Below, piece by piece: positions 54,838 to 62,876 of a stretch of DNA of 64,000 nucleotides (the stretch's first letter is position 1; the number at the start of each line of letters is the position of its first letter). The DNA is from Promethearchaeota archaeon (GTDB taxonomy: Archaea > Asgardarchaeota > Lokiarchaeia > Sigyniarchaeales > SOKP01), in contig JAHPZE010000004.1 of NCBI GenBank assembly GCA_019058365.1, forward strand, positions 62,001 through 126,000, written 5' to 3'. Under the pieces are notes generated by a model. The model did no database searches. It was not told where the DNA came from and saw only the letters and a program-made list of their open reading frames with translations. A program made the translations under genes and the position numbers.

Positions 54838-55891
54838 CTATTTTCTCATCCTCCTTTTTTTCTATATTTATTATTTTATTTAATATTACTCGAAGGTCAT
54901 TATTAGCAGGACATACAATAACGCATCTACCACAACCAACACATCCCAATAAATCATAATTTGTGGGATAATAACTGAATTTATGCATAATTCGATTTCG
55001 ACACCGTTGGATTTTTGTATCTCTAGGATTATGACCACTTGTTTCCATTGTATAAAGACACGATTGGCAGGTATCCCATATTCTAATTCTTCTACCACGA
55101 TTATTATATTGATCAGTTTCATCAATCACATCAAAACACGTACAAGTTGGGCATAAATAGGCACAAGAACCACATCCTATACATGCTTCACTAATTTCAT
55201 CCCATACAGGATCTTCAAAACACGTTGATAAATTCTCAACAACTTTATCAACATCGATTTTTGTAGTAATTAATTCTTCTGCTTTTTTGGCCAATTCCTC
55301 AGCTTTTTTCAGATCATTTTTGGTCGCAGCAGAAAGCCATGACAACTTCTGAATTACAGCTTTCCCTTTATCGCTGATTCCTTCAACTAAATAAGTCTCT
55401 CCTAAATCAGTTAGAAATACGTCCATATTCTCTTTATTGAAAGGATTTCCACCAACAGATGTACAAAAACAAGTTGTTCTTGGAGTGTTACAGCCGATTC
55501 CGATAATTAAAGCATTTTCTTTTTTTTTTAGATAGATTTCATCTTCCACGTTTCCATGAAATGAAAAGAATTTTGCCATTAATTCAAAACTATACGCATC
55601 GCATGGACGGATGCCAAATATTAAGATTTTTTGATCTAGATCTTGTCTATCAGTAATTTCAACATTCTTCTCATCTAAAGTGTATTCAAATAACACTTCT
55701 TCTTGAGGAAATAAAACTGATTTCGGTGGAATTTTAGAATTCAAATAATCTAAAACTATATCTTCTGGCTTTTCAATTTTTTCGAAAACGATATTTCCCT
55801 TCTTGTTAATAGGAGCATAAAAATCATACTCTCCTACAACTTCATTATATAATTTTCCAATTTGATCCTTTTTTAATATTTTCTGATCCAT
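54830..55891 (-). CDS. Sulfhydrogenase beta-like 4Fe-4S protein
   Basis: 353-aa electron-transfer protein matching the HydB/AsrA-like family. An N-terminal half of about 200 residues carries EILFEYTL-type strands, IFGIRPCDAYSFELMAKFF and GIGCNTPRTTCFCTSVGGNPF. The C-terminal dicluster ferredoxin has CIGCGSCAYLCPTCTCFDV near 237-255 and CVGCGRCVIVCPANNDLR near 316-333. Function: relays electrons between the gamma-like NAD(P) subunit and Fe-S partners. The start is ATG, downstream of an AAAGGTGAG element. The stop overlaps the gamma-like start. Confidence 0.92.
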   Translation of the reverse strand: MDQKILKKDQIGKLYNEVVGEYDFYAPINKKGNIVFEKIEKPEDIVLDYLNSKIPPKSVLFPQEEVLFEYTLDEKNVEITDRQDLDQKILIFGIRPCDAYSFELMAKFFSFHGNVEDEIYLKKKENALIIGIGCNTPRTTCFCTSVGGNPFNKENMDVFLTDLGETYLVEGISDKGKAVIQKLSWLSAATKNDLKKAEELAKKAEELITTKIDVDKVVENLSTCFEDPVWDEISEACIGCGSCAYLCPTCTCFDVIDETDQYNNRGRRIRIWDTCQSCLYTMETSGHNPRDTKIQRCRNRIMHKFSYYPTNYDLLGCVGCGRCVIVCPANNDLRVILNKIINIEKKEDEKIVA

Positions 55892-55907
55892 TTTTTAACT
55901 CACCTTT

Positions 55908-56918
55908 TCAATCTTCCTCCAACATAAATTCCTCTTCATCCTCCATTTCAAAATCCATCATTGGGGGAAGAGTCTCTGCATTCAGGCCTGAAGTGTAATC
56001 AAATCTTTCTTTCGTAATTTTTTCTAATTTTCTTGTGATAAAATTCAGATCTATACCAACGGGACATACTGATGAGCATGCCCCGCACGCTACACATCTA
56101 CCTGCCAAATGTTGTGCTCTAATTAAGTGAAATGTAAATATGTCTTGGTACTCAGTTGTTTTACCAAACCATATAGGCATATTTTGATCAACAAAACAAA
56201 GATTACAATAGCACACAGGACATGCTTGACGACAACTGTAACAAAGAGTGCATACTTGCAAAATATCTTTAATATAATCCCATTTTTCCCTAGCAGATTT
56301 AGCTTCAAATTCAGCGATATCTGAAAATTCGTCATGTATGGATTCAAGTTCTTTACATTCACCTATACAATTAGCCTCAGTAGCAGAAGGAGATTTTACT
56401 TGACACACCTTACATAGTTCATTAATGTATTGATCATAGGGAAATTTTTTCTCCCAGTCTATCCCTTTTACGATAATATCATCTCCAGATATAGAAACAT
56501 CTAGAATCTCCTTTTCTCCAATTTCCATATCGATTTTACTTCTGTTTACAATTCCGTTGCAATTAAACCCTATCATCTTTATATTATCCAGATCTACTTG
56601 TTTCTCTACAGCTAAAAGATTTATTGCCCGACCAACACAACCTTTAGCAACAATTCCGATTCTCAAAGACTTTCCTTCTGAATCACAAAGTTGTGGCATT
56701 AAAGGGGCTAAATATCTAGCTAAATTCATATAACATAAGTTATTCCAAATTAATTTATCTACATCTTCTTCTTTTCTGATAATAATTGGTATAGAACTTA
56801 AGGGTATAGTACCTTGAGAATAACCAATTACTACATCAACTTGATTTTCGCTAAGCAACTTTTTAGCATTTTCTCTTATTGAACTTGTAATTTCCTTATT
56901 ATCTGTTTCGATTCCCAT
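55908..56918 (-). CDS. FdhB/HdrC-like iron-sulfur subunit
   Basis: 336-aa protein with an FdhB-like N-terminal half (VDVVIGYSQGTIPLSSIPIIIRKEEDV; GIVAKGCVGRAINLLAVEKQV; CKVCQVKSPSATEANCIGEC) and a C-terminal 2[4Fe-4S] half, CTLCYSCRQACPVCYCNLCF near 227-246 and CVACGACSSVCPVGIDL near 282-298. It resembles the formate dehydrogenase beta/HdrC type that links HdrA to an electron donor or acceptor. I start at ATG 56918, behind an AAAGGAGTGG; a GTG at 56930 would overlap the mvhD-like stop. The next gene (beta-like) starts 16 bp downstream. Confidence 0.85.
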   Translation of the reverse strand: MGIETDNKEITSSIRENAKKLLSENQVDVVIGYSQGTIPLSSIPIIIRKEEDVDKLIWNNLCYMNLARYLAPLMPQLCDSEGKSLRIGIVAKGCVGRAINLLAVEKQVDLDNIKMIGFNCNGIVNRSKIDMEIGEKEILDVSISGDDIIVKGIDWEKKFPYDQYINELCKVCQVKSPSATEANCIGECKELESIHDEFSDIAEFEAKSAREKWDYIKDILQVCTLCYSCRQACPVCYCNLCFVDQNMPIWFGKTTEYQDIFTFHLIRAQHLAGRCVACGACSSVCPVGIDLNFITRKLEKITKERFDYTSGLNAETLPPMMDFEMEDEEEFMLEED

Positions 56919-56920
56919 TC

Positions 56921-57373
56921 TTAACACCACTCCTTTTGAAATTTAGTATTTGGTCCTAATGCTTTAACAATTTTCGTCGCTTTCCTAACCAACACAGCAA
57001 AGCGTTCACCCTCCGCGGCAGAAGCCCACATAAATTGAACTCTCCCGGGTTCAATCCCAAAAAATTCTAAGAGTTCTTTTAATATTGCAAAACGCCTTCG
57101 AGCAACTAAATTACCGCTGATATAATGACAATCTCCCGGGTGGCAACCACTCACTAAAATTCCATCCCATCCATCAATCAGACTTTTTACTATGAAATAG
57201 GGATTGACGCGTCCGCTACACGGGACACGAACGATTCTTATGTTAGGCGGATACTGAATTCTACTCACGCCCGCTAGATCTGCGCCCGCGTAAGAACACC
57301 AATTACATAAAAACGCAATGATCTTTGGCTCCCAATCCTTCTCACTTTTCTTTTCCAAAACTGTTTCAGTCAT
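56921..57373 (-). CDS. mvhD: MvhD-type [2Fe-2S]/4Fe-4S electron-transfer subunit
   Basis: About 150 aa. MvhD connects hydrogenase or formate dehydrogenase electrons to HdrA. The family block FLCNWCSYAGADLAGVSRIQYPPNIRIVRVPCSGRVNP is present, followed by GILVSGCHPGDCHYISGN, so all four conserved cysteines are visible. The final segment has FMWASAAEGERFAVLV. I start at ATG 57373. A TTG at 57403 would overlap the hdrA stop by 8 bases and give 10 extra Lys-rich residues. It is the second of two mvhD-like genes in this operon; the other is fused to a winged helix. Confidence 0.93.
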   Translation of the reverse strand: MTETVLEKKSEKDWEPKIIAFLCNWCSYAGADLAGVSRIQYPPNIRIVRVPCSGRVNPYFIVKSLIDGWDGILVSGCHPGDCHYISGNLVARRRFAILKELLEFFGIEPGRVQFMWASAAEGERFAVLVRKATKIVKALGPNTKFQKEWC

Positions 57374-57395
57374 TTTTTTTAACCTAAATTTTTTT

Positions 57396-60300
57396 TTAGC
57401 CAATGCGGCCAGTTATCATAGCATATATTTGTTCGGCTGTAAAGCCTAATATATCGATTGCACTACATCGACAATTCCCACTACAAGCTCCGCACCCTTT
57501 ACATAAAGCTTGATTAATTGATGCTACTAATCCAAATCTTCTATCTTCAATTAGCTCTATTGCATTGTACGCACAATTCTCTACACACATACCGCATCCT
57601 ATACAACGAGCCATATCAATTACTGCTGTTTTACCTTCTGCTTCAATTTCTTCTTTAGAAAGAATTGTACATGCTCTTGAAACAGCAGCATTAGCTTGTG
57701 AAATTGAGTCTTCAATAGTTTTCGGACAGTGAGCTAATCCCGCAACGAATATTCCTTCTGTAGCGAAGTCTACTGGACGAAGCTTAACATGGGCTTCTAA
57801 ATAAAAATTATCATCATTTAAAGGTACTTTTAGCATTTTAGCAAGTTCTTCATTTTCCTCGTAAGATGCAACAATTCCAGCACTTAATACTAATAAATCT
57901 GCGGGGATTGATAAGTTTCCCGCTTTTGTAGTTGTAACTTTTACATTTAATGAAGAATCCTCAGTAATAATTTCTGGAGGATTATTTTCATCATATCGAA
58001 GGAAAATGACACCTTCTTCTCTTGCTTTTCTATAATATATTTCTTTAAATCCATAAGTTCTAATATCTCGAAATAGAATAGTAACTTCAGTTGATGGATT
58101 TAATTTCTTGACGAGTAAGGCATTTTTTATAGCTTCTGCGCAACACATTTTACTACAATAAGGATGTTCATCGTTTCTTGAGCCAACACATTGAATCATA
58201 ACAACTGACTTTTTATTCTTAATAACGCTATCTGTGTTTAGCATCTCTTCAAACTCTGATTGTAAAATTACATTTTTATTTTGACCATAGAGAAATTCTT
58301 TTGGTTTATATTCATTAGCCCCTGTAGCTACAATAACAACTCCATGATCAAATTCTGCTCTTTCTTTTTTCGAACCATGCATAACTGAAGTTTTAAAGTT
58401 ACCTATATATCCATCTAAACTTTCTATTTCAGCATTAGTATAAACGTGAATAAATTTATTAGACTTAACTTGATCTATTAGATCTTTTAAATAAGCTTGA
58501 ACATCTCCTCCTTCAAGGGTATGATAAATATGTTTGGCAAAACCTCCTAATTCTGTTTCTTTTTCAACTAAGTGAGTTTCGATTTCTTGGTTTGCTAAAT
58601 TAAGAGCAGCAACCATACCACTTATTCCTCCACCAATTACCATTGCCTTTTTTGTTACTCCTAACTTTATTCTATCAATTGGAGCGATTCTTCTTGCCTT
58701 ATTCACAGCCATCCTCACAAGGTCTTTTGCCTTTTGAGTAGCCTCCTCAGGTTGTTTCATATGAACCCAACTACACTGATCGCGAATATTCGCCATTTGA
58801 AATAAATATCTATTCAACCCTGCTTCTCTAATTGTCTCTTGAAATAAGGGTTCATGAGTTCTAGGAGTGCATGATGCTACAATAACTCGATTAAGATGAA
58901 ATTCTTCTATTTTTTCTTTTATTATTCCTTGAGTATCAGCAGAACATGTATATAAGTTACGATCTGACATAACAACATTTGGGAGCGTTTTTGCATATCT
59001 AGTTACTTCTGGAACATCCACATATCCCCCTATATTAATTCCGCAGTGACAAATAAATACACCAATTCTAGGGGGTTGTCCTGCTACGAAAATTTCTGGA
59101 GGTAATGTTTTTTCTGTAATTAAGGTTCCTCTCTTTTCATATAATATTTGATGAACACATCCAGCTGCCGCACTTGCTTGAGTTACTGTCTCAGGGATAT
59201 CTTTTGGTTGAGAAAAAGCACCACATGCAAAGATACCGGTTCTTGAGGTTTGTACTGGATTAAAAACATCCGTTTTAGCAAATCCAAATTCGTTTAATTC
59301 AATACCAAATTTCTCAGCAAGATATTTTGCATCATTTGGTGGATTTAATCCGACACCAAGGACAACCATGTTATATTTTTCTTCAATCACTTTCCCATCC
59401 TCAGTTTCATAATGGAGTATTAAATCTCTTGTCTCAGGAACTTCGGTAACCGAAGAAATTCGGCTTCTAATATACCGGACACCGTATTCTCCTTGAGCCC
59501 TAATAATATATTTATCAAAATCTTTTCCATAAGCTCTTATATCCATACTGAAAATGGTAGGTTTTACTTCATGTTGATGCTCATGAGCAATCACAGCTTC
59601 TTTTGCTGTATACATGCAACACACAGAAGAACAATACGGTTGCCCCTCTCCCGTATAATCTCGAGATCCAATACATTGAAGGAAAGCAACTTTTTCTGGA
59701 ATATCGCCATTAGAAGGTCTGAGTACTCTTCCAGTATATGGTCCACTCGCGCTTAATATACGTTCAAACTCTATACTCGTGACTACATTTTTATATATTC
59801 CATAACCATATTTGTTTGCTTCTCGAGGGACAAATTCATCAAATCCAGGAGCCAGAACTATTGCCCCTACATTAATATCTACTTCTTCATCCTCTCGTTC
59901 ATATTCTACTGCTTTTGCTTTGCAAACCCCAGCACACACTCCACATCCAATGCACATATCTTTATTGATTGCATAAACGAGTGGAACAGCTTGAGGATAT
60001 TTTACAGAAGTAGCATGATATTTAGCTAATCCTTCATTAAATACATCAATTGCTTCTACTGGACAATTTCGACCACACACACCACATCCAGTACATATAT
60101 TTGGATTTATATATAAAGATTTTTTTTTTACTTTAACTGTGAAATTGCCTGCTTCTCCTGAAACATCTAAAATCTCACAATTAATACTTAAATCAATATT
60201 CTGATGTCTGCCGGTCTCGACTAGCTTAGGGCTGACTATACACATCGCACAGTCATTTGTGGGAAAAGTTTTATCCAATTGGGCCATTACGCCACCTATA

Positions 60301-60413
60301 CTTGTTGACGACTCAATCAAGTAAACTTTATAACCCGAATCACCTAAATCTAGCGCTGCTTGAGAACCTCCAATACCAGCGCCAACAACCATTACTGCTC
60401 CAACTTTTTCCAT
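57396..60413 (-). CDS. hdrA: Long HdrA (FAD, multiple 4Fe-4S), fused form
   Basis: 1005-aa core flavoprotein of an Hdr-type electron-bifurcating complex. First module (1-450): FAD loop GAGIGGSQAA near 11-20, ferredoxin clusters CTGCGVCGRNCP near 92 and CIGCGVCAGVC near 153, and FLQCIGSRDYTGEGQPYCSSVCC near 245. Second module from about 453: GVFICHCGINIGGYVDVPEV (canonical HdrA start), VASCTPRTHEPLF, FAD loop GGGISGMVAAL near 592, IQCVGSRNDEHPYCSKMCC near 745, and C-terminal CIGCGMCVENC and CKGCGACSGNC near 925-985. It is colinear with the split pair HdrA-N plus HdrA-C next door. The start is ATG behind GAGGAGAT. The Cys in the GSR blocks are Cys codons, not UGA. Confidence 0.95.
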   Translation of the reverse strand: MEKVGAVMVVGAGIGGSQAALDLGDSGYKVYLIESSTSIGGVMAQLDKTFPTNDCAMCIVSPKLVETGRHQNIDLSINCEILDVSGEAGNFTVKVKKKSLYINPNICTGCGVCGRNCPVEAIDVFNEGLAKYHATSVKYPQAVPLVYAINKDMCIGCGVCAGVCKAKAVEYEREDEEVDINVGAIVLAPGFDEFVPREANKYGYGIYKNVVTSIEFERILSASGPYTGRVLRPSNGDIPEKVAFLQCIGSRDYTGEGQPYCSSVCCMYTAKEAVIAHEHQHEVKPTIFSMDIRAYGKDFDKYIIRAQGEYGVRYIRSRISSVTEVPETRDLILHYETEDGKVIEEKYNMVVLGVGLNPPNDAKYLAEKFGIELNEFGFAKTDVFNPVQTSRTGIFACGAFSQPKDIPETVTQASAAAGCVHQILYEKRGTLITEKTLPPEIFVAGQPPRIGVFICHCGINIGGYVDVPEVTRYAKTLPNVVMSDRNLYTCSADTQGIIKEKIEEFHLNRVIVASCTPRTHEPLFQETIREAGLNRYLFQMANIRDQCSWVHMKQPEEATQKAKDLVRMAVNKARRIAPIDRIKLGVTKKAMVIGGGISGMVAALNLANQEIETHLVEKETELGGFAKHIYHTLEGGDVQAYLKDLIDQVKSNKFIHVYTNAEIESLDGYIGNFKTSVMHGSKKERAEFDHGVVIVATGANEYKPKEFLYGQNKNVILQSEFEEMLNTDSVIKNKKSVVMIQCVGSRNDEHPYCSKMCCAEAIKNALLVKKLNPSTEVTILFRDIRTYGFKEIYYRKAREEGVIFLRYDENNPPEIITEDSSLNVKVTTTKAGNLSIPADLLVLSAGIVASYEENEELAKMLKVPLNDDNFYLEAHVKLRPVDFATEGIFVAGLAHCPKTIEDSISQANAAVSRACTILSKEEIEAEGKTAVIDMARCIGCGMCVENCAYNAIELIEDRRFGLVASINQALCKGCGACSGNCRCSAIDILGFTAEQIYAMITGRIG

Positions 60414-60426
60414 CTTTTTATCTCCT

Positions 60427-61188
60427 CTACAGTTTGTAAAATGTTGGTGTAATTCCTGATAATTCTCCGAAGTCGACTTGACCTCGACTTTTTAAAGTCA
60501 CTATATGTTCTAAAACTATACTTGGGTCTATCTTTAATTCTTTTGCTAAGTCTTTTACAGACATAGATTCTTTTTCTAATGAAACTAAAATTCTATGTCG
60601 ATTATATTCATCTCTTATTGCTGAATCAAAAATCTCATTAAATCTATCAAGTGATATAGTTTCTCCGTATACATTTTCTTGTTCTGTAATTTTTCGTTCT
60701 CTTCCAACAAGTGCTCTCATTCTATCACTTCCTGCAGCATCTTCAATAGCTTTTAATTTTTCAAGAATTTCATCATCTGGATTATCTCCACCCGCTGGAG
60801 ATGGACCAAGTGTCTTAATTTGATCTGTAAATTCTGTAATAACTTGAGCATATCTAGCACCTTCTGAAGCAGATACCCAATCCAATCTTATTCTATCCTC
60901 AAAACCAATCAGTGTTAGGAATCTTTTAACCATATCAAATTTCTTCTCTGCCTCGTAATTTCCTTCAAGATAATGACAGTCTCCTAAATGACACCCTAAA
61001 ACTATTACACCATCAGCTCCAACTCGGAGCGCTTCAAAAATAAATTTTGGGTCTATTCGACCACTACACATAACTCTTATAACTCGTATATTTGGGGGGT
61101 ATTGCATTCTGCTAACTCCCGCTAAATCTGCTCCCGCATAAGAACACCAATTACATAAAAATCCTAAAATTTTCGGTTCAAAACCCAT
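60427..61188 (-). CDS. MvhD fused to a C-terminal winged-helix domain
   Basis: About 253 aa. The N-terminal 140 residues are an MvhD electron-transfer domain (FLCNWCSYAGADLAGVSRMQYPPNIRVIRVMCSGRIDP, GVIVLGCHLGDCHYLEGN, DWVSASEGARYAQVI). Then a linker with GPSPAGGDNPDDE, a coiled stretch DRMRALVGRERK, and at 190-253 an apparent winged helix, YNRHRILVSLEKESMSVKDLAKELKIDPSIVLEHIVTLKSRGQVDFGEL. Residues around KDLAKELKIDPS form the helix-turn-helix. It might couple redox state to gene control, or the helix may only bind another subunit. I start at ATG 61188; the longer frame reaches 61236 but would overlap hdrA. Confidence 0.85.
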   Translation of the reverse strand: MGFEPKILGFLCNWCSYAGADLAGVSRMQYPPNIRVIRVMCSGRIDPKFIFEALRVGADGVIVLGCHLGDCHYLEGNYEAEKKFDMVKRFLTLIGFEDRIRLDWVSASEGARYAQVITEFTDQIKTLGPSPAGGDNPDDEILEKLKAIEDAAGSDRMRALVGRERKITEQENVYGETISLDRFNEIFDSAIRDEYNRHRILVSLEKESMSVKDLAKELKIDPSIVLEHIVTLKSRGQVDFGELSGITPTFYKL

Positions 61189-61192
61189 GATA

Positions 61193-62875
61193 TTAACTAC
61201 CTCCAAATGCATATATTTCAGATAATATTTGCTCATCTGTAAAATGCCTTATTATTATAGCGTGATTAGTACAAGTCGCTCCGCAAACACCACATCCCTT
61301 GCAAAGAACTTGAGTTATTTCAATCTCGTCATCTTCATTCTTACTTATAGCTTTATATGGACATACTGTTATACAGACTTCACATCCAGTACATAAATTC
61401 TTATTATATTCAGGTAGAAACGATGTTGCACCCTCTACTTCTATAGTATCGTGAGATATAATTGTACTTGCCCTTGCTGCTGCCGCATAACCTTGAGTTA
61501 TGGATTCTGTAATATCTACTGGCCATTTTGCTGCTCCACATAAAAAAATTCCATCTGTAGCGAAATCCATAGGGCGAAGTTTCACATGAGCTTCTAAAAA
61601 GAATTTATTCTCTTCTAATGGAACTTTTAGCATTTGAGCTAATTCTTTATTATCATCATTGGCGATTAATGGTGTTGATAAAACAAGGAGATCATAAGGA
61701 ATACTCATTTCATCTCCTATATATTCATTAAATACTTTAATTACATCCTCTTCTACAATTGGTTCTTTTTCGAGTTTGTAGCTAATAAAGACTACTCCTG
61801 CTTCCCTTGCTCTTCTATAATATTCTTCATAATATGTTCCAGGAGTATATAAATCTCTAAACAATATTGTTATATTCGCTGAGGGATTTTTTTCTTTTAT
61901 GATTAAGGAATTCTTTAAAGCAGTCATACAACATACATTTGAACAGTAACCTCTCTCTTCATTACGAGCTCCTACACATTGTATCATTACAATATTCTGA
62001 GCATTTACATCAATATTTCTTAATTTGCTTTCTAATTCATATTGAGTAATTCTTATTTTACCATCATAACCAAATTTTCCAATGGGGGTTAGTAGAGAGG
62101 CACCAACAGCAACTATAATAATACCTATAGTCAAATCAGTACTTTTGCCATTTTGCTCAACTTCAATCTCATAATTACCTACAAAGCCTTCAATATTCTT
62201 TACTTTTGCTGAAGTATAAACAGTTAAATTAGGATTACTTTCAATCCTTTTCTTTAAGCTTTCTAGAAGTTCAGAGGCATCTTGATTTGTAGGGAATAAC
62301 TTATTAATGATATTCAACTTGCCACCTAATTCATTTGCTTTTTCTACTAAATGCGTTTCAAATCCCTGATTTGCTAAACTAAGAGCGGCAGTCATTCCTG
62401 AAACACCTCCACCAATCACTAGTGCGGTAGATGTTGCTTTCACTGTAATGTTTTCTAGTGCTTCAAGTTTCGATGCTTTTGCTACACCCATACGAATTAC
62501 GTCTTTAGCTTTTTCAAATGCTTCTACTGGATATTTCTGGTGAACCCACGTGTCTTGATCACGAATATTGACGAACTCAAATAAATACTCATTGACCCCT
62601 TCTTCTTTGATGCAATCACGGAATAGAGGTTCATGAGTCCTCGGAGTGCATGAAGCGACAACAACTCGATTCAGATTATGTTCTTTAATCCCCTTTTTTA
62701 TCTGAGCTAATCCTGTTTCTGAACACGTATATAAATTATCTTCAGTAAATACAACATTGGGTAAAGATTTAGCATATTTTGCTACTTCTTTAACATCTAT
62801 AAGACCTCCGATGTTTGAGCCACATGAACAAACAAAAACTCCGATTCGGACTTCATCCTTTTCTTTTTCAGCCAT
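61193..62875 (-). CDS. hdrA: HdrA C-terminal half (split form)
   Basis: 560-aa protein equal to residues 453-1005 of the neighbouring long HdrA. It begins with GVFVCSCGSNIGGLIDVKEV (canonical HdrA N-terminus), then VASCTPRTHEPLFRDC, FAD loop GGGVSGMTAAL near 153, IQCVGARNEERGYCSNVCC near 305, and C-terminal CTGCEVCITVCP near 504 and CKGCGVCGATC near 533. The start is ATG, 11 bases after an AAAGGAGG that lies inside the last codons of the upstream gene, giving coupled translation with HdrA-N. The long homologue next to it suggests gene fission or fusion after duplication. Confidence 0.95.
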   Translation of the reverse strand: MAEKEKDEVRIGVFVCSCGSNIGGLIDVKEVAKYAKSLPNVVFTEDNLYTCSETGLAQIKKGIKEHNLNRVVVASCTPRTHEPLFRDCIKEEGVNEYLFEFVNIRDQDTWVHQKYPVEAFEKAKDVIRMGVAKASKLEALENITVKATSTALVIGGGVSGMTAALSLANQGFETHLVEKANELGGKLNIINKLFPTNQDASELLESLKKRIESNPNLTVYTSAKVKNIEGFVGNYEIEVEQNGKSTDLTIGIIIVAVGASLLTPIGKFGYDGKIRITQYELESKLRNIDVNAQNIVMIQCVGARNEERGYCSNVCCMTALKNSLIIKEKNPSANITILFRDLYTPGTYYEEYYRRAREAGVVFISYKLEKEPIVEEDVIKVFNEYIGDEMSIPYDLLVLSTPLIANDDNKELAQMLKVPLEENKFFLEAHVKLRPMDFATDGIFLCGAAKWPVDITESITQGYAAAARASTIISHDTIEVEGATSFLPEYNKNLCTGCEVCITVCPYKAISKNEDDEIEITQVLCKGCGVCGATCTNHAIIIRHFTDEQILSEIYAFGGS

Positions 62876-62876
62876 A

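Noticed and set aside
57396..60413. Selenocysteine (in-frame UGA) in HdrA genes
   Set aside because: The conserved cysteines in the GSR and CxxC blocks are encoded as Cys and no in-frame UGA was needed to read any of the three HdrA frames.
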